DNA of 6,306 nucleotides from Caldilinea sp. Its GTDB lineage: Bacteria > Chloroflexota > Anaerolineae > Caldilineales > Caldilineaceae. The position numbers were made by a program, and so were the translations under genes. Below the pieces are notes generated by a model. It was given only the letters and a program-made list of their open reading frames with translations, was not told the origin of the DNA and did not search any database. Shown here piece by piece: positions 1-6,076 of this stretch. Position 1 is the first letter of the stretch, and each line of letters begins with the position of its first letter. The DNA is taken from the NCBI GenBank assembly GCA_026389955.1, contig JAPLGY010000436.1, positions 1-6,306 on the forward strand. The letters run 5' to 3'.

Positions 1-2
1 TG

Positions 3-2117
3 GGTGTGCGGTGTGCTGCTGCGGTTGACCTGACCTGGCTCGACCGAAAATTTGAGAACCAAGGGATTGTCTATGGGCCTCAGTTTCAGGCATTAACGGC
101 GCTTTTCATGGGGGACGACGAAGCCTTGGGGGAGATTGTGCTGCCCGAGCCAGTGCAGGCGGATGCGGGCCGCTACCGGCTGCACCCGGTGCTGCTGGAC
201 GCTGCGCTGCGGATGTCCAGCAGTCTGCTGTCGGGGGAGGAGTCTGAACCCTATCTGCCATTCAGCCTGGAGCGGTTGGTGTTTTACGGGCAGGGTGGCC
301 AGACGCGTCTGTGGAGCCATGTTCAGCGGCGGGCCGGCGCTTCGGGCAGCCATTCTGTCGACCTGACGCTCTTCGACGATGCGGGGCAGGTGGTGGCACA
401 GCTGGTCGATCTCACCTTGCGCCGGGCCAGCCGTCAGCTTTTGTTGGGTCAACAACGCCGGTTGGACTGGCTCTATACGCTGGCGTGGAAGCCAGCGAGC
501 CGGTCCGGCCACTCTCGGTGGGTGTCCGAGCCAGGCCATTGGTGGATCCTGGCAGATAGGCAGGGGCAGGGAGAGGCGCTGGCGGCGCACCTGGAAGCGC
601 AGGGGGAGCGCTGTCTGCTGCGGGTTCGCCCTGTCGGCGGCGCCGATCCAGAGTGGTTTCGGCAGCTTTTGGTGGGGCAGCCGGACAAACTGCGTGGGGT
701 GGTTTTTTTGTGGGGGCTGGATCTGCAGGAGCGTGATCTGCTGGCTGTGCCGGCTGCGGCGATCCAGCTGAGCGTGGAAGCGCTGCAGCTGGTCCAGGTG
801 TTGCTGCAGAGTGGGCAGGCACCCCGGCTGTGGTGGGTGACACGACAGGCAGCGGGGCCAGATGCGACAGAGGTGGGGCAGGCGCCGTTGTGGGGGATTG
901 GGCGCACGCTGCACTGGGAGCAGCCCGAGCTGGCGTGTACCTGTGTTGACCTGTCTGGGCAGGAAAGTGCGCAGGCGTTGTTTGAAGAAATCTGGCTGGC
1001 TGACGGTGAGAACCAGGTGTTGTTGCGTGGGGGAGAGCGACGGGTGGCGCTGCTGGTGCGTCACAGCGAGCCGGTGAAGCCGTTGCCTCTGCTGGATCCG
1101 CAGGCCAGCTATCTGGTGACGGGGGGGTTGGGTGGGTTGGGGCTGCAGGTGGCCCGGTGGCTGGCCGACCGTGGCGCGCGTCAGCTTGTGCTGGCCGGCC
1201 GTCGGGGGGGGGCGACTGCAGAGGCCCGCCGGGCGATCCAGGCGGTGGAGGAGGTGGGCGTGCGTGTGGCGGTGGTGCAGGCAGACTTGGGGCAGCCGGT
1301 CGAGGTCGAGCGGCTGTTGGCGGCCTGCCAGGCGGTTGCGCCGCTGCGCGGGGTGGTGCATGCTGCGGGTGTGATCGACGATGGTCTGCTGCTTCAGCAG
1401 ACGCCAGAGCGGGTGGAGCGGGTGATGGCAGCCAAGGTGGTGGGGAGCTGGCAGCTGCATTTGCAGACGCTTGCTTTGCCGCTGGAATTCTTTGTCTGTT
1501 TTTCGTCGATCGCCTCACTGCTGGGAAATCAAGGCCAGAGCACCTATGCGGCTGCCAATGCCTTTATGGATGTGCTGGCCCATCGGCGCCGTCGGGCAGG
1601 CCAGCCGGCCACGGCGATCAACTGGGGGGGCTGGTCTGAGGTAGGGTTGGCGGCTGAGCTGGTCAGGAGCACTGCGGCAGCGGGGATGGGGGCCATCGCG
1701 CCAGCCCAGGGGCTAGAGCTGTTGGGAATACTGATGGCACACCAGGCGCCCCAGGTGGGGGTGCTGCCGATCCAGTGGCGTCGTTTGGAACAGACCCTGA
1801 CCCATCCGCTGCCTGTGTTGAGCGAGTTGTTGGGGCAGGGGATGCAGCAGGGGATGCAGCAGGGGACGTCTTTGCGGCAGCAGCTGGACCAGCTTCGGGG
1901 TGAGGAACGCGATCTGCGGGTCAAAGCGCATGTGCAGGAACTGGCGCTCAAATTGTTGGGCACCGTACCGGGGGACGACGAAAATTTTTTGGCGTTTGGG
2001 CTGGACTCGTTGATGTCGATCCAGCTGGCCAATCGTCTGTCGTGTCTTTGGGGATTGCCCTGCCATCGACGCTGGCGTTCACTTACGAGACCCTCGGCCG
2101 GCTGGTCCACTATCTGA
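3..2117 (+). CDS. Type I modular polyketide synthase, C-terminal part (DH-KR-ACP), 5' end outside window and 3' frameshifted
   Basis: This is the end of a PKS module that processes the beta-carbon of an ACP-bound acyl chain. Residues are counted from the GTG at 6, which is only an internal codon because the frame is open to the window edge. Residues 1-141 are the second half of a DH domain, with YGPQFQAL (23-30) and HPVLLDAALR (60-69) carrying the catalytic-type Asp65. The DH His motif lies outside the window. Residues 155-360 are the structural half of the KR. The catalytic half has the NADPH motif TGGLGGLG (372-379), Lys477, Ser501, Tyr514 and Asn518. IDD at 457-459 and Leu where A-type KRs have Trp suggest a B-type KR. 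No enoylreductase or methyltransferase lies between DH and KR. The ACP begins near 640, with Ser668 in GLDSL as the phosphopantetheine site. From about residue 680 the frame turns to nonsense and stops at 2117. The true continuation is the frame starting at 2042, so these are probably one gene. KS and AT would lie upstream. Confidence 0.93.
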   Translation, partial: GVRCAAAVDLTWLDRKFENQGIVYGPQFQALTALFMGDDEALGEIVLPEPVQADAGRYRLHPVLLDAALRMSSSLLSGEESEPYLPFSLERLVFYGQGGQTRLWSHVQRRAGASGSHSVDLTLFDDAGQVVAQLVDLTLRRASRQLLLGQQRRLDWLYTLAWKPASRSGHSRWVSEPGHWWILADRQGQGEALAAHLEAQGERCLLRVRPVGGADPEWFRQLLVGQPDKLRGVVFLWGLDLQERDLLAVPAAAIQLSVEALQLVQVLLQSGQAPRLWWVTRQAAGPDATEVGQAPLWGIGRTLHWEQPELACTCVDLSGQESAQALFEEIWLADGENQVLLRGGERRVALLVRHSEPVKPLPLLDPQASYLVTGGLGGLGLQVARWLADRGARQLVLAGRRGGATAEARRAIQAVEEVGVRVAVVQADLGQPVEVERLLAACQAVAPLRGVVHAAGVIDDGLLLQQTPERVERVMAAKVVGSWQLHLQTLALPLEFFVCFSSIASLLGNQGQSTYAAANAFMDVLAHRRRRAGQPATAINWGGWSEVGLAAELVRSTAAAGMGAIAPAQGLELLGILMAHQAPQVGVLPIQWRRLEQTLTHPLPVLSELLGQGMQQGMQQGTSLRQQLDQLRGEERDLRVKAHVQELALKLLGTVPGDDENFLAFGLDSLMSIQLANRLSCLWGLPCHRRWRSLTRPSAGWSTI
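1121..1142 (+). other. Potential G-quadruplex motif on the coding strand of the KR NADPH-binding site
   Basis: Four G tracts of 7, 3, 3 and 4 bases are separated by loops TT, T and TT. This satisfies the usual four-tract quadruplex pattern with very short loops. It encodes the glycine-rich TGGLGGLG motif using GGG and GGT glycine codons and TTG leucine codons, so protein sequence plus G-biased codon choice can explain it. Whether it folds is unknown. Confidence 0.6.
1204..1212 (+). repeat. Nine-G homopolymer inside the KR coding region
   Basis: Nine consecutive G fall within the codons for Arg-Gly-Gly-Ala just after the KR Rossmann motif (AGRRGGATA). The frame is intact through the tract here. 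Tracts of this length are prone to slippage in replication and to miscounting in sequencing. Seven-base G runs also occur at 1121-1127 and 1625-1631. Confidence 0.9.
1838..1866 (+). repeat. Short 12-base tandem repeat in the KR-ACP linker
   Basis: The unit GGGGATGCAGCA occurs twice (1838-1849 and 1850-1861) followed by the first five bases of a third copy. It encodes QGMQQGMQQG in the flexible linker between KR and ACP. As the unit is a multiple of three, gain or loss of a copy would change linker length without breaking the frame. Confidence 0.85.
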
Positions 2118-2135
2118 TCGAAAGGCTGGCTGACG
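1920..2135 (+). other. Acyl carrier protein domain split by a one-base frameshift
   Basis: The ACP starts in the frame of the KR (VQELALKLLG, then FGLDSLMSIQLANRLS). It finishes in the frame one base back (SLGIALPSTLAFTYETLG, then LVHYLIERL). The first frame is sensible through the TCG codon at 2040-2042, and the second from TCT at 2045-2047. Adding one base next to 2042 gives an uninterrupted ACP of normal length. The lesion is not in a homopolymer. It is a one-base deletion relative to the expected gene, either a real mutation or a sequence error. Confidence 0.85.
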
Positions 2136-3541
2136 GGGTGCCGGCAGAAAAGTCCCGGTCGATGCTGTCGAGCGCCGCACCGCTGACCGACTGGGTTCCT
2201 CAACTGTACAACCAGCGAGAGTGCTATCTTTGGCATGAAGCTGCGGCCAACAAAGCCTGTCTCCACATCCCACAGTGCGTGTACATCCATTCGCCGGTGG
2301 AGAGTCGGCGTCTGGAAAGGGCGCTGCAGGCATTGGTGGAGCGGCACATGGCGCTGCGCACGGTCTACATGCGACAGGGGGGCGACCTGCTGCAGCGCAC
2401 CTTGCCTGCCCAGCGTGTAGATTTTGCGGCGGTCGTTCTGGAGGAACAGCCGTGGTCGTCCGTAGTGGAAGCGATTCTGGCAGATGCGCGCGCGCCATTT
2501 GATTTGATGCAGGGGCCTGTGCTGCGTGGGCGGCTGTACAGCCGCACCGACGACGACCACCTCTTTCTGCTGGTCGTCCATCACATTGCGGCAGATGCGA
2601 CAGCGTTGAGTGTGCTGGTCGGTGAGCTTTGGAAGATCTACGGCGCGCTGGGGGAGGGAGGCGAACCTGTGTTGCCTGCAATTCGGGCAGATTGGGCGGA
2701 CTTTGTGCGCTGGCAGGATGCGCTGTTGCAGGGGGCGGAAGGAGAGCGGCTGTGGCGATACTGGCAGCATCAGCTGCGAGGAGAGCTGCCCCAGCTGGCG
2801 CTGCCGACCGACCTGCCTCGCCCGGTGCAGGACAGCCATGCGGGGCGTCCCTACGTCTTTGCGCTGGAGGAAAAGTTGACCGAGTCCCTGCGTCAGCTGG
2901 CCCAACGGGAGAACTGTACGCTCTACATGGTTCTGATGGCTGGTTTTCAACTGTGGTTGCATGGCTACACTTTGCAGCGGGATCTGCTGGTAGCGGCGCA
3001 TGTGGCGAACCGCAACGACCTGATGTTTGCCGATGTGGTCGGGTACCTGGCTGATACCTTTCCGATCCGGGCGCAGATCCCCGCAGGGGCCACCTTTCAA
3101 AGTGTTCTGCACCAGGTGCAGCAGACAATTCTTGCTGCCATGGAACACCAGGGGCTGCCCATGCGGCTGTTGGCGGAGCGGTTGGGGGTGGCGGTGGAGC
3201 CGTCGCAGACAGTGCTCTGTCAGGTCTGGTTTACGCTGCTGCCGCTGCGTCTTTTTCAAGAGAATGGAGAACTCTTTCAAGTGGGGGCTGGGTCGATCGA
3301 GCGGGGCGGCCTGGTGTTGGAAGCGGCGGATCTGTTGCCGGCGTGGCTGGGGGCCTGGTACGATCTGGAAATGATTCTGACGGAAGGGGAGTCGGTCGTT
3401 TTTGGGACCCTGGTCTACAAAACCGATCTGTTTGTCGAATCGACCGTTCGGCAGATGATTGCTGAGTACTGCGCCTTGCTGGAACGGATCGTTGCCGAAC
3501 CTGGGCGGGCGGTTGCCGAGCTGGCGGTTGTCGCGGTGTAG
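2042..3541 (+). CDS. End of ACP plus terminal NRPS-type condensation domain; continuation of the PKS in another frame
   Basis: Residues 1-30 (SLGIALPSTLAFTYETLG and following) are the last two helices of the ACP whose Ser lies in the upstream frame. The GTG at 2042 has no Shine-Dalgarno sequence and falls mid-domain, so it is not a believable start. Residues 50-490 are a C domain. Visible motifs are YNQRECYLW (56-64), RHMALRTVY (101-109), HHIAADA (180-186) with the catalytic-type second His181, WADFVRW (218-224), VGYLADTFPIR (333-343) and HQGLP (369-373). The usual forms are HHxxxDG, an Asn in the VGxFVNT motif, and HQDxP, so several positions deviate. C domains join a carrier-bound donor acyl chain to an amine or sometimes an alcohol. 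The protein stops about ten residues after the domain, with no adenylation, carrier or thioesterase domain. It would therefore act as a chain-terminating C domain or meet a partner protein in trans. Domain identity is secure; the role is inferred. Confidence 0.9.
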   Translation: MSLGIALPSTLAFTYETLGRLVHYLIERLADGVPAEKSRSMLSSAAPLTDWVPQLYNQRECYLWHEAAANKACLHIPQCVYIHSPVESRRLERALQALVERHMALRTVYMRQGGDLLQRTLPAQRVDFAAVVLEEQPWSSVVEAILADARAPFDLMQGPVLRGRLYSRTDDDHLFLLVVHHIAADATALSVLVGELWKIYGALGEGGEPVLPAIRADWADFVRWQDALLQGAEGERLWRYWQHQLRGELPQLALPTDLPRPVQDSHAGRPYVFALEEKLTESLRQLAQRENCTLYMVLMAGFQLWLHGYTLQRDLLVAAHVANRNDLMFADVVGYLADTFPIRAQIPAGATFQSVLHQVQQTILAAMEHQGLPMRLLAERLGVAVEPSQTVLCQVWFTLLPLRLFQENGELFQVGAGSIERGGLVLEAADLLPAWLGAWYDLEMILTEGESVVFGTLVYKTDLFVESTVRQMIAEYCALLERIVAEPGRAVAELAVVAV

Positions 3542-3688
3542 CCGAATGCGCTCCAACTATGTGGCGTCGAGGGTGCCTGGGCTGGCGGTGATCGGCGGGG
3601 TCTTTTTGCTGGGCCCGAGAGACGGGCTGGGTGCAACCGGGCAAAACGTGGGCAACCCAATGAGCAGGTGAGAGAGGTGGCATGCGGC
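3542..3688 (+). other. Intergenic region between the C-domain stop and the transhydrogenase start
   Basis: These 147 bases contain no gene I can support and no clear promoter. A 5-bp stem with a 5-base loop (GCCCG, AGAGA, CGGGC) sits at 3613-3627. It is not followed by a T run on either strand, so it is not a convincing intrinsic terminator. A 41-codon reading frame (3546-3671) with a hydrophobic middle has no ribosome binding site and matches nothing I recognise. Transcriptional read-through from the PKS gene is possible. Confidence 0.5.
3675..3680 (+). promoter_or_regulatory. Ribosome binding site for the transhydrogenase gene
   Basis: AGGTGG, part of a longer purine-rich stretch starting at 3671, ends 8 bases before the ATG at 3689. 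This supports 3689 as the start over the in-frame GTG at 3668. The protein beginning MRLETIFTMESSSIKFG matches the usual N-terminus of the family. Confidence 0.6.
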
Positions 3689-4576
3689 ATGCGTCTTGAA
3701 ACAATTTTTACGATGGAGAGTTCCAGCATCAAATTTGGGGCTGGAGCGACCCGTGAGGTGGGCAAAGACATCGTCGAGCTGGGGGTCAGGCGGGTCATGG
3801 TGGTGACCGACCCCTACCTGGCCATGGGCGAAACTGTGGCGGTGGTGTTGGATTCGCTGCGGGCTGAGGGGGTGGATGGGGTGCTTTACGACCGCAGCCG
3901 GGTTGAGCCGACCGATGCCTCTTTTTTGGAGGCCATCCAGTTTGCTGTGGATGGAAAATTTGACGGCTATGTTGCGGTGGGAGGGGGATCCAGCATCGAC
4001 ACGGCCAAGGCGGCCAACCTGTATGCCACCTATCCAGCAGAGTTTCTGGCCTATGTCAACCCGCCGATCGGCGAGGGGCGGCCGGTGCCGGGCAAGCTGA
4101 AGCCTTTGGTTGCGGTGCCCACCACGGCTGGGACGGGCAGCGAGACGACGGGGGTGGCGATCTTCGACTACGAGGCCATGCATGCCAAGACGGGGATCGC
4201 GCATCGTGCGCTGCGTCCTCTGTTGGGGATCGTCGACCCTGACAACACGCGCACCTTGCCCGGGCTGGTGGCGGCCTGCACGGGGCTGGATGTTTTGAGC
4301 CATGCCTTGGAATCGCTGACTGCGCTGCCGTACACCCAGCGTGCTGCGCCCGACCAGCCCAAGTTGCGTCCGGCCTACCAGGGTGCCAATCCGATCAGCC
4401 AGATCTGGGCAGCGCAGGCCATCGAACTGGCGGCGAAGTATCTGGTGCGTGCAGTGCAGGATTCGGGGGACGACGAGGCGCGCAGCCAGATGTTGATGGC
4501 TGCGAGCTGTCCAAGCCCTACGTGCCTCAAGCGTACCAGGTCAGCCATGCGTTGGTGCCCCACGGCATGGCGGTGA
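3689..4576 (+). pseudogene. Hydroxyacid-oxoacid transhydrogenase (ADHFE1-like, iron-containing alcohol dehydrogenase superfamily), N-terminal two thirds
   Basis: The family oxidises 4-hydroxybutyrate to succinic semialdehyde while reducing 2-oxoglutarate to D-2-hydroxyglutarate, or acts on related hydroxyacids. From the ATG at 3689, residues 1-273 follow the family closely: FTMESSSIKFGAGATREVG at 8-26, the nucleotide-site motif GGGSSIDTAK (98-107), VPTTAGTGSETTGVAIFDYE (143-162), and GLDVLSHALES (199-209) with metal ligands Asp201 and His205. PAYQGANPIS at 228-237 is typical of the ADHFE1 branch. After MLMAAS (268-273) the family sequence stops, and 22 unrelated residues lead to the stop at 4576. 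The C-terminal third continues in another frame from about 4507. The expected segment with GFGNAG and HGMSYP, which holds the third metal-ligand His, is absent. The product here would be truncated and should not bind metal properly. Family assignment is firm; substrate is inferred. Confidence 0.88.
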
Positions 4577-4905
4577 TTTTGAACGCGCCGGCGGTCTTTC
4601 GGTTTACGGCGCCGGCGAACCCGGCGCTGCACCTGGAGGCTGCGCGGTTAATGGGGGTGGACATTCGCGGGGCCTCGCCTGCGGATGCGGGGGATCTGCT
4701 TGCGGGCAGGCTGGTGGAGATTCTACGTGCGGTTGGGATGCCCAACGGGCTGGGGGCGCTGGGGTATGGCGCAGAACATGTGGCGGAGTTGGTGGCGGGC
4801 ACGTTGCCCCAGCACCGGGTGACCAAACTTTCTCCGCGTCCTGCGTCTGCCGAAGATCTGCGTGCGCTTTTTTTGGCCTCGATGACTCTCTATCCGCCTC
4901 TGTGA
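4504..4905 (+). pseudogene. Hydroxyacid-oxoacid transhydrogenase, C-terminal third in a shifted frame
   Basis: From LSKPYVPQAY onward (CTG at 4507) this frame carries the rest of the family fold. SHALVPHGMAVILNAPAVF contains the fourth metal-ligand His (codon 4561-4563), and GTLPQHRVTKLSPRP and LFLASMTLY near the end are characteristic of the family. There is no ribosome binding site. The first possible start, GTG at 4522, lies inside a conserved stretch, so independent translation is unlikely. Compared with my memory of human ADHFE1, the two fragments abut with exactly 23 residues missing. The frame change requires a loss of 1 modulo 3 bases, so a 70-base deletion fits both. Restored, the protein would be about 428 residues, normal for the family. 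The gene ends 46 bases from the stop of the convergent gene. Confidence 0.87.
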
Positions 4906-4951
4906 GGTGTGTTGTCTCTAGGCAAGCAGCCAGCCCGGGGCATGTGCGGGG

Positions 4952-5824
4952 TCAGCGCGGCCTTTGCAGCGTCACGGTGCATTGAGCCAGGTAATTGTTC
5001 CACCAGTCTTTGCAGGCGCGCGGGTCCATGAACTGGCCGGTGTCGCGGACTGCGACGTTGAGGGTGCTTTTGTCGGCCAGGCCGATAATCTGGCCGTTGC
5101 GCAGTGCTGGCAGCTGGCTGCGCCCGTCTGCGTCCAGCTGGCGGTAGCGTTCGACCAGAGAGGGGTGGACTGCAAAATCGTCCAGGTGGATCAGATAACC
5201 TATGGCGGCGCTGTCGCTGCGGGTGTAGGTGAAGGAGAGGCTGCGTTCGCTGGCGAACAGCACGAGTGCTTTGAAATCTTCCAGGATTGAGGGAGCTCGG
5301 CTGGGGATGGCGAGCAACTCACCTGGTGTGGTTTCGAGTTCGACCAAGGTCACTGGGTAGTCGGTGAGCAGGGGGCCGCGGCAGCCCGCAGGCGGGTTGC
5401 AGCCCCAGTCCCAGTCGTAGACCTGGTAGAGGGTACGGAAGGGGGGCAGCCGGGGTGGGCTGAGCATATCGGCGAGCTGGGGGGCTTGCGGGTCGGTATC
5501 GCCGCCGTAGTTGACCAGGCCGCGGTGGCCTTCTGTCGGCAGGTAGCTGCGGAGGGCCAGGTTGAGGTCGGGGTGTTCTTGGGCGGGGCGATCTGTGGGA
5601 GGGGGCAGGACGGGCACGGAGGCAAACGACTGGGGAGGATGGGACGGTGTTGCGGTGGGCACGGCTTCGGTGGAGCGCAGGAGCAGCGGCAAAAAGAGCG
5701 GGGGCGCCGGGAGGGTGCTGCCAGGCTGGGCCTGGGCTGACGGGGAGGGGTCGGTGAAAAGGCTGGCCACGCTGAAGAGCGTTGTCCAGAGCACAACAAA
5801 AGTGATCCACACGGCAGCACGCAT
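4952..5824 (-). CDS. Exported protein of unknown function with N-terminal signal or anchor and Pro/Thr-rich linker
   Basis: I do not recognise a family. From the ATG at 5824-5822 the product has 290 residues. Residues 3-23 (AAVWITFVVLWTTLFSVASLF) form a hydrophobic segment after a short Met-Arg start. SAQA at 29-32 could be a signal-peptidase site; otherwise the segment is a membrane anchor. FLPLLLR (44-50) and a linker rich in Pro, Thr and Ser follow, up to about residue 85. The rest looks like a folded extracellular domain of about 200 residues with recognisable stretches NYGGDTDPQAPQL (105-117), YQVYDWDWGC (133-142), LPALRNGQIIGLA (238-250) and DTGQFMDPRACKDWW (261-275). Four cysteines (142, 148, 271, 282) could make two disulfides. 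No catalytic motif is evident. The start is chosen because GGAG lies 5 bases upstream and the signal-like segment follows at once. The same frame is open upstream into the tnpB remnant, so a longer fusion product is possible. Confidence 0.72.
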   Translation of the reverse strand: MRAAVWITFVVLWTTLFSVASLFTDPSPSAQAQPGSTLPAPPLFLPLLLRSTEAVPTATPSHPPQSFASVPVLPPPTDRPAQEHPDLNLALRSYLPTEGHRGLVNYGGDTDPQAPQLADMLSPPRLPPFRTLYQVYDWDWGCNPPAGCRGPLLTDYPVTLVELETTPGELLAIPSRAPSILEDFKALVLFASERSLSFTYTRSDSAAIGYLIHLDDFAVHPSLVERYRQLDADGRSQLPALRNGQIIGLADKSTLNVAVRDTGQFMDPRACKDWWNNYLAQCTVTLQRPR

Positions 5825-5829
5825 AGAAG

Positions 5830-5833
5830 CTCC
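5830..5833 (-). promoter_or_regulatory. Ribosome binding site of the exported protein gene
   Basis: On the minus strand GGAG is followed by the 5-base spacer CTTCT and then ATG. It decides the start of the exported protein against longer in-frame starts in the transposon remnant. No promoter is visible between it and the tnpB remnant, which ends about 16 bases further upstream. Confidence 0.6.
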
Positions 5834-5848
5834 ATTGAGGGCAACAAA

Positions 5849-6076
5849 CGCACACTTGCTGACTGCATAGCCCCACGGCAGCGCCTCAGTTCCCTTGAGC
5901 TTGTTCCCCTCACGATGCAGATCGACCGCACTCGGCCATCTCTCGCCGTTGGCTGCCGCCTGTTTGATTCGCTCAAGCCCCCAGTTGTACGCCCAGCGCA
6001 CCGCGCCCACATGCTGGCGCATGGCCGTGCTCTGCTTGTTGTTCGGGTCCAGTTCACTCTTGTACGCGTTCTTCAT
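5849..6076 (-). pseudogene. tnpB: TnpB (IS607/IS605-type RNA-guided nuclease), N-terminal remnant of about 76 codons
   Basis: The remnant begins MKNAYKSELDPNNKQ. It contains GAVRWAYNWGLERI and LPWGYAVSKCA, which are typical of the N-terminal OrfB/TnpB helix-turn-helix region (usual form AGxxRFxYNWxL ... VSKCAPQEALRD). Homology stops after SKCA at about 5849. The RuvC-like nuclease domain, its acidic residues and the zinc-finger motifs are all missing, as is the 3' end that would encode the guide RNA, so it cannot be an active nuclease. It overlaps tnpA by 23 bases, the usual compact arrangement of IS607 elements. After the break the frame continues without a stop into the exported protein gene. 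If that happens in the cell, it gives a 374-residue fusion from the ATG at 6076. Confidence 0.85.

Noticed and set aside
1982..1988. Heptamer A AAT TTT in frame, a canonical minus-one slippery sequence that leads into the C-domain frame, open from there to 3541
   Set aside because: Shifting here would remove the phosphopantetheine motif GLDSL and scramble the ACP centre. The ACP remains good in the original frame until 2042, so the real break is 55-60 bases later.
2042..2044. GTG as the start of a stand-alone condensation protein
   Set aside because: There is no Shine-Dalgarno sequence, and the first 30 residues are the end of the ACP begun in the other frame.
93..3556. Long antisense reading frames on the minus strand, up to 670 codons, opposite the PKS and C domain
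   Set aside because: They encode Pro-, Arg- and His-rich low-complexity sequence with no recognisable domain. This is expected opposite GC-rich coding sequence, and the + strand has clear protein motifs throughout.
3613..3627. Hairpin as a transcription terminator
   Set aside because: It has only a 5-bp stem and no following T run on either strand.
3668..3670. GTG as start of the transhydrogenase
   Set aside because: The ATG at 3689 has a better-placed ribosome binding site and gives the typical family N-terminus.
3546..3671. 41-codon reading frame with a hydrophobic middle between the PKS and transhydrogenase genes
   Set aside because: It has no ribosome binding site and no family likeness, and it sits in G-rich sequence where open frames are common by chance.
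4906..4951. Possible bidirectional terminator between the convergent genes
   Set aside because: Only weak G/C pairing around CCCG and CGGG, with no T runs. I cannot support a terminator here.
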